Source of the DNA: Ustilaginoidea virens
Taxonomy: Eukaryota > Ascomycota > Sordariomycetes > Hypocreales > Clavicipitaceae
NCBI RefSeq assembly: GCF_000687475.1
Contig: NC_057317.1
Span: 5,704,501 to 5,768,500 of the forward strand
Length of the DNA: 64,000 nucleotides
Reading direction: 5' to 3'
Part shown: positions 57,701 to 64,000 of the stretch, in pieces
How the letters are laid out: each line of letters starts with the position of its first letter
Numbering within the stretch: the first letter of the stretch is position 1
Made by a program: the position numbers and the translations under genes
Notes under the pieces: model-generated
The model's input: only the letters and a program-made list of their open reading frames with translations
Database searches by the model: none
What the model was told of the DNA's origin: nothing

Positions 57701-60700
57701 ATGGATATAGATAGGATGGGCGTAAAGCTAGATAATATTAATAATTTGCTTATCAAAGGGGATATTAAGGTTCCAATTATTAGGAAATTGGGACACCCAT
57801 AGTGGACTCTTAATACTATAGATACTGCAGCCTTCTATCTATCGTTATAGGAAATCCGTTAGCTATATCGTCGATTCGGGCACCCCTCTATCAATAGGCT
57901 CTCTAAATTGCTTTAATAGGCTAGTTATGATGATATTAACTATAATATCATCAAGAGCATCACCTATATATGCCATTAATGCTAGATAAATATAAAGGCA
58001 CCTAGCCGATTCAAATCCACGCTTAAAGATAATAATACCAGCTAATTTAACTACGAAATAATCGTCGATATCCTTTATATTAATAATCGGCCGGTATTAT
58101 ATATTGTGGATACCGCGATAAGCTTCCAGGCAGCTAGATTTCTTGATCTATAAAGGCAGAAGGCCTACGATGTTTGGAATACCCTTAAGAAATACTAGAT
58201 TGATACCTACCTTAGCCTACTAGATTGGATAGTCTATGATGCCAGACCAAACTTTGCTTCCGCTGAATTCCGTTATAATGCCCGGCTTTTATCTATCAAT
58301 ATAGATGAAATTCCTATAGAAGCCTATAATAGTATTGGTAAAGTCGAAAGATACTACGCCCCGTTACGCCAAGTATATACTATTGTTGATAATAAAGTAG
58401 GCGACTAAATAATAAGGGAATAAAAACTACAGCTAGCTATTAAAGCCGTTAATGATTCTGCTGGGCCTAATGGCCTTATACCTATGTTATTAGTCTTTAG
58501 AGCGTATCCCCGACTCACGGATGACTTACCCCCTAGCCTATTAGTATTATAATGTGCCTTAATATTACGAAAGGCTACTAACGAAGCTAGGAAATGCCTT
58601 ACTAAGCGATAGGTTCGCGATGCCCTCGCCTAACGGAACGGCCCGAATATATAGCCTATCTACCGACTACCCCTATAGTCCGATATATAGGTATGGAGAG
58701 AAAAGGGTGGATAGCACAAGCTATACCGGCTAATCAGCCTTGATAATAAGACCTATATCGTATAGATGCTATATGGCCCGGTTAAATTCTAGTTAATAGT
58801 CGTCAAGCCTTATAACTACAACCTTAATAGCGATCCTGCTACCGATAATCCTGAAGATATCGTCTATACCAAAGGACCGGCCTACCCTAGCAGACTAGAG
58901 GTCAGGATACCAGCTACAGCCCTACCGCCAGCACGTATAATATCCGATGTTATAATTAATGAGGACTAAGAAGAGGCTCTTGTTAATGCTATTGCTTTTA
59001 ATACCGTTATTAACGCCTCTTTCCTGACCGCTAAAGAGTAAGCCGACCTATAGCTTGCTAGCTAATTACGCCGGGAAGGCAAGATCACGACCCCTAGAGA
59101 CCCTTTTGAGCAGTCAGACCGTATAGAGATTAAAGTATTATAAGCCTGTAATGTATTCCGATTTATCACCTTTAATATCGGTCAATATAGAGCCTAATGC
59201 CTATTTAACTTACGTATAATACGAGAAATCAAGGGCAAAGGTATGGATATGCCGTACGAGAAGTCTAGGCTTATTATTTAAGGGCATAATGATAATGAAA
59301 AGCGATTGATATTAACTTAGTCCCCTATAATCTAACGGGCTAGTTAATAGTTACTTATATTAATAGCCCCTTTATTATAATACTCCTACGGCTTATTTCT
59401 TTAGATACGGGATATCACGCAGGCTTATGTGCAATCTTCTATAACCCTTAATCGTTCAATTATCGCCAAACTACCTAAGCAAATAGCGTATTAATACCCT
59501 GATAATACGATCATGGAAATAGTAAAGCCACTATACGGAATAGCTGAGGCAGGCACCTACTGGTGGGTAATATACTTCCGGCACTATCGCGAGAAGTTAG
59601 GCATGACCATATCAACCTATAACCCCTATTTGCTAATATCCGCCGGTAATAACGATACTGACCGCACTAGCAATATTAACCGTACTAACGTTCCTAACCG
59701 CGATACTACTATATGCTTCGGTATTGTAGGTATGCAGACTAACGATACCTTTAGCCTAAGTGACGATGCCTTCTTCTAACGAGAAGAATTGGAGCTTATT
59801 AAGGCAGGCTTTAATGCCAAGCCTAAGACGAGGCTATTACCAACTATACCCCTAATATTTAACGGATGTATGCTGACGGTCACTACCGACGGCATAATAA
59901 TGTTATGCCAGAAAGGTCAAAGCATAAAGATCATAACCATCGATAAGAATACGCCTATAGCCTAGCGTAATTATATCGAGTAACGCGCTCGCGGTGCTTA
60001 CGTAGCTACAGTCTGCCAGCCTAAGGCGTCTTTTGACCTATCTATCGCAGCATAACATTAGCAACCTGACCCTAACGATATCGCGAGGTTAAACAAGCGC
60101 CTTTAATAGTAGCGCGATAACCAGGATCGTGGCTTACGGTACATCAATCTAACCCTTGCTATAGCCAAACTCTTTATATTTATTAACGGATCCTTTGCCA
60201 ACAATAAAGATTTAAGCTCCTAGATTGGTTACGTGATTATGCTAGGGAATGAGGTAGATACTGCGGATAACGCCTTCCTGCTGACCGGTAATATCGTTAC
60301 TTACAGCTCTATAAAGAGTAAGCGGGTAATACGTAGCGCACTCGCTTCGGAGCTGTATAGTATGGTGCAAGGGGTCGATATCGCATATACGATAGGTACG
60401 ACCCTTAATATAATTACTAGTAGGCTGGGATTGACGAAGATCCCTATAGTTGTGTGTATAGATTCGTTTTCGCTGTACGAATGCCTAGTCAAGCTAGGCA
60501 CTACTAAGGAAAAGAGGCTTATAATAGATATTATAGCCCTACGATAGTTATATAAGCGCCGGGAGATTTATAAGATCCGTTAAATCAATAGGAATAACAA
60601 TCTCGCCGACGTAATGACTAAGGGAATGCCTAATAAAGCCCTTAAGACCTTCGTCGACCAAAATAAGGCTATTATACGTGTAGAAGGGTAGGTAAAGAGG

Positions 60701-60715
60701 TCGGTCAATATCTGA
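54785..60715 (+). pseudogene. Copia-B copy 2 Gag-Pol polyprotein, frame-intact but full of stops
   Basis: All domains lie in one frame over about 1,977 codons; the start (ATA, 54785) is inferred. Gag includes TTDKQLYNRIAYLINN, a repeat-rich segment near 55370-55440 (RIPL/RMPL units), an open stretch at 55742-55951, a conserved capsid segment near 56300 and a zinc knuckle near 57010 in which the last positions are lost. Protease reads ILPDTSVSG near 57476 (Gly to Ser). Integrase spans about 57790-58680. RT has KPLYGIAEAGTYWWV near 59525 and the box GMQTNDT near 59730 (Asp to Asn). RNase H has SFANNKDLSS, SALASELYSMV and CIDSFSLYE, ending at the TGA 60713-60715. Confidence 0.87.
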
Positions 60716-61002
60716 CTGCATTTAGAAGGTATTGGTGATATTATGTATGGCAAGTGGGTGGATTTCCTTGTGTTTAATGCTGCATTTGCTGTTTTTTACT
60801 GCGTTTACTGTTCCCCCTTTGTTTTGGCTGCGATATTCAACATACCGGCTGTACGGTATGAGCCTATATAAGCCGGCCGCGCGGCGCGATAGCGTTATCG
60901 GCGGCATAACCTGCCGAGACCGCGCCGCACTTTTCTTTCTATGTGTGCGCCTTACATCCTAGTGATTCCGATATTTGCTTCTATAAAAAGAGAAGCTGCT
61001 AG
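60716..61002 (+). other. Copia-B copy 2 3' untranslated region and polypurine tract
   Basis: This 287-bp segment is homologous to 16558-16837. It ends in a purine-rich tract (AAAAAGAGAAGCTGCTAG) that touches the 3' LTR and is shared with Copia-A. A small ORF at 60732 is not conserved in frame in Copia-A and is not called. Confidence 0.65.
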
Positions 61003-61353
61003 TGTCGGAATCGCTGTCGCAAGGTGCCTAATTGGGCATATTGCGACGGATATGCCGCGCACACCTATTGCGCACGATGTGGCCACTTTAGCCACTTTTG
61101 CCCCTTTGCCCCTATGCCCCTAAGCCCGGTAGGGCACGCGGGCAGCCCGGCCCGACCGCGCCGATGCATATGACTACGGCACGCACAAAAAGGCCACATC
61201 GTGTAATTATCCTTTTGCTTCCTTTCTTTCCTCTTAGATAGTCATAGTCATAATCAAAGAAGTAATCATACCTTTGACCGGTGACCTCACGGTACTTAAT
61301 ACCACGCGCGCAACCCTACGTACAACTGGGTACCCCTTGATGTGACACCAACA
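61003..61353 (+). repeat. Copia-B copy 2, 3' LTR
   Basis: This 351-bp LTR has the same length as the 5' LTR and ends GACACCAACA. The internal palindrome is mutated (GTGCCTAATTGGGCAT). It is followed at once by another Copia-B LTR fragment. Confidence 0.92.
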
Positions 61354-61640
61354 GAATGTGCCGCGCACACCCGTTACGCACGATATGGCCACTTTTGCCC
61401 CTATGCCCCTGAGCCCGGTAGGGCACGCGGGCAGTCCGGCCCGACCGCGCCGAAGCACGTGACTACGGCACGCACAAAAAGGCCACATCGTATAATTACT
61501 CTTTTGCTTCCTTTCTTTCCTCTTAGTTAGTCAGTTATAATCAAAAAAGTAATTATACCTTTGACCGGTAACCTTACGGTACTTAATACCACGCGTGCAA
61601 CCCTACGTACAACTGGGTACCCCTTGATGTGATATTAATA
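61354..61640 (+). repeat. Copia-B copy 3, truncated 5' LTR
   Basis: This is a 287-bp LTR remnant starting GAATGTGCCGCGC. That matches GGATGTGCCGCGC at about position 46 of the full LTR. It ends GATATTAATA. Confidence 0.88.
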
Positions 61641-61649
61641 CTAATTAGT

Positions 61650-62150
61650 AAAGTTGAAGTTCACTTTATAGATTAGCTAAGACTAGCAAGAAGAGACGAT
61701 TTAATTAAGTTATACTAATAAGGAATATAATCTAGCCTATTTAGAGGAATGGCTACGGATATTACGAACTAAGGGATAAATTAATTGTATCTAACCTTCC
61801 CTACTCGTCTATCACGAGGAACAATCGCTAAATATCACACTGAGTATACCAGCTAGTGACGATAGCTGAATATTACGATATCTTTGGTTGTGCTAAATAT
61901 AGCGCTAAATCTATCGTGATACAATTAGCAGGCTAAAACGCAGGTTCTTACACAAGCGACCCTAAACCGCAATAATATCTACGGTAAAGAACCTATTTAC
62001 TGTTATATTTAACAGTCAAATAAATAACCGGAATGCCTATAATATCCTGCCCGACTATTGCTTCCTTCCTTACTTCCTTCCTTCCTTCTTTTTATTAATT
62101 ACTTCCTTCCTTCTTTTATTATATACTAAACGCTCCCTCTTTCTCCGATA
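61650..62150 (+). other. Copia-B copy 3 leader
   Basis: This non-coding leader corresponds to 54323-54784 and includes the CTTCC pyrimidine run (62055-62115). I see nothing else in it. Confidence 0.6.
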
Positions 62151-64000
62151 TATACGCCTACCCCTATTAATATCACAATAGAGGGATTACTACCCGAAAG
62201 GCTTAGGCCTTATGCCGATACTATTATAGAGGATTAGGCTAATTCAAAAGGGCAGATTAACCCTGCTAATGCCACAGACGAATAATTATACAATCGTATC
62301 GCCTACCTCATTAATAACTATACAATAGGCGATAAGATAGATGATAATCTATAGGAATAATTCTATAATGATTATGAGGAATAGACCGAGGAGCTATTCA
62401 ACTGTATCAATAAATAGCTTCTATGGGAATTCCGAATAACCCTATAGGAATATAGGGTATACGTTAGAAGCATAGGATCGTCAGCAGTTAAGACCTTTAC
62501 CTACTATCTCTAATAAGAGCATATGCTTAAGTGGCCTTAAGAGGAAATAGATCTCTAATTTGTATGCAAAACCTTTATATCCCGGTTAAATCCAGATAGG
62601 GAACAATTAGTCCCTACTGCTTATACCGAACGGGAGATGCAAATGAACTAGAATGCCCCCTCTATTATAAGCTCGAGGAATTCACTCCCTGCTATAATTA
62701 TTTGAATACCCTTATAGATACCCTTACGGATGCCCTTATAGATACCCTTACGATTGCCGTTACGAATACCCTTGCGATTACCCTCGCGAAGACCTTTATA
62801 AGCCCCTTTGACCCCTAGGGACTTTGCAATACTAACGGCATAATAACCCCTCATTTCTCTATCTATATTAAAGAAGGCCCCTATTCCTATTAATACCGGA
62901 GAAGAAAGGGGCCGGCCGCTATAATAGAAAGGGAAAGCACCTATTTATAATAGGCCCCTATTTGAGACAGAGGAAAGCTCCCGATAGCAATAATAGCATA
63001 CAACAGACGATAACTATAGCCCGACCGACTAAATACTATACCCTAGGGGTTATATCCCTAGCCGAGCTAGTTGAGGCGGCTATCCTAATGCCCCTTAGAA
63101 TTATAGTATGCCCATAAGGACTAGAGGTTAGGTTATAGGCCCCGATAATATACTTTAATTAATAGAGAGCGCCAATAGCAATACCCTCGAAGTTGCTAGC
63201 GATACCCTTTAAGCCACTAATATTAATATTCCCCGATATACCGCTACTAGTAGCACCGGGTAAGCCCCTAATATTAATAAAATAGCTGCCCCTAATGCCA
63301 GATATCACGAATTATAGTATCGTAGCCACAACCTATAGGCCCGGATGCCTCAACCACTGGCTCTAATGCCTCACCCGATAATGCCAAAGATAGGCATGGC
63401 ATTAGACCCCTCCCGGCACTATCGGCCTACCTAGGCCGATAAATAGACCGTTTTAACGGGAGGACCGGTAAACCTAAACCGACCTGGGTTATAGGATAAC
63501 CTAGCTAGAGATCCCGCCAGCCTACCGTAAGGCTACCGATAAGCCGTTTTGGAATACCCTCTAGAATACCACTAAGAAGATTATACCTAAAGAGCCTATA
63601 TAGAGGCCGGGTTTGATAATATTTCGAAGAAGATATTTGACCTCTTATACAGCTATTATATAGAGGATAGATATAGCGGTAAAATGGATGACTTCTTTAT
63701 ACTAAAGGTAGTATCCTTTAAGAGCAAGTGCCGCCTTCTAGGATTGCCCGATTATATACTTATAAGAGCCTTTCAAATTATACTAATCGGCGATATTGAG
63801 ACGTATTACTTTAACAATATCGAATGCATTTATAATACCCTTACTTTCGACGATATAATGCATAAAGTCAAGAGCTATTTCGAGAATGAGAGCATAGAGC
63901 AATTCTATTTATACCGTTAGAATAGAATAACGCTTTAATTAACTATCGCAAAATATCCTAATAAATTAAAGCTTAAATGCCTCAATATCCTACTAGAGGA
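62151..64000 (+). pseudogene. Copia-B copy 3 Gag, partial
   Basis: This is Gag of the same type as copy 2, in one frame from about 62150. The RIPL-type repeat lies near 62700-62790. A conserved capsid segment is open at 63684-63920 (FFILKVVSFKSKCRLLGLPD, ESIEQFYLYR). Stops of RIP type occur before and after. The gene continues past the window end. Confidence 0.82.

Larger units (their letters stand above)
53963..61353 (+). mobile_element. Copia-B copy 2, LTR to LTR
   Basis: This 7,391-bp element has two 351-bp LTRs (53963-54313, 61003-61353). The left flank is TTTCT (Gypsy-3 sequence). The right flank is GAATG followed by an LTR fragment of the same family. The flanks do not match, so this is not a simple insertion with an intact duplication. 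Coding order is as in Copia-A. Confidence 0.88.
61354..64000 (+). mobile_element. Copia-B copy 3, 5' part, running off the window
   Basis: It begins with an LTR lacking about its first 45 bases (61354-61640, also with a small internal deletion). The mutated junction ACTAATTAGT (61640-61649), a leader and the first part of Gag follow. It is more mutated than copy 2, so it was probably resident when copy 2 arrived. Confidence 0.88.

Overview
This window is one dense stack of nested, mutated retrotransposons. I could not support a single ordinary host gene, tRNA, rRNA or CRISPR array. The element types (Ty1/copia LTR elements, a chromodomain Ty3/gypsy 'chromovirus', a Tad-like LINE) and the damage pattern point to a gene-poor, AT-rich heterochromatic block of a filamentous ascomycete (Pezizomycotina). 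The damage is almost purely C-to-T and G-to-A: Trp and Gln codons become stops, zinc-knuckle Cys codons become Tyr, and the reading frame is kept for kilobases. That is the signature of RIP (repeat-induced point mutation). No species can be named. Family names used here (Copia-1, Copia-2, Copia-A, Copia-B, Gypsy) are local labels.

Left block (1-23629). The 3' part of a Copia-1 element (21-1501, minus) abuts a second, full Copia-1 (1502-23629, minus). That second copy is split twice: a complete Copia-A (3186-10711, plus, TSD CTTTC) sits in its RT region, and a complete Copia-B (16223-23437, minus, TSD TTTTT) sits in its 5' LTR.

Middle block (23630-36928). A degraded LINE (zinc-knuckle ORF1, then endonuclease and RT) is split by a complete chromodomain Gypsy-1 (25322-35999, plus, TSD AGAAA). 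Gypsy-1 is itself split between integrase and chromodomain by a short, internally deleted Copia-1 (30333-35365, minus, TSD AGTAT) whose two 721-bp LTRs look identical.

Right block (36929-64000). Gypsy-2 (plus) enters the LINE and carries four insertions with clear 5-bp duplications or LTR ends: a diverged Copia-1-type solo LTR, a complete and comparatively fresh Copia-2 (38999-46717), a 207-bp solo LTR of a separate family, and a Copia-2 solo LTR. Gypsy-2 is then cut by Gypsy-3 (49381-53962, minus). Gypsy-3 is cut by Copia-B number 2 (53963-61353, plus), which runs straight into Copia-B number 3 (61354 to the window end).

Each autonomous element encodes the usual parts: Gag for the particle, protease for maturation, integrase for insertion, RT/RNase H for copying; Gypsy also has a chromodomain. 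The most informative signals are in replication: two Copia families carry primer-binding sites complementary to the anticodon arm of initiator tRNA-Met (half-tRNA priming), while Copia-A and Copia-B instead have a palindrome, ACTGATCAGT, exactly across the LTR/internal junction. All coordinates were read by eye; element and LTR ends with TSDs are firm, while domain limits inside degraded coding regions are approximate.
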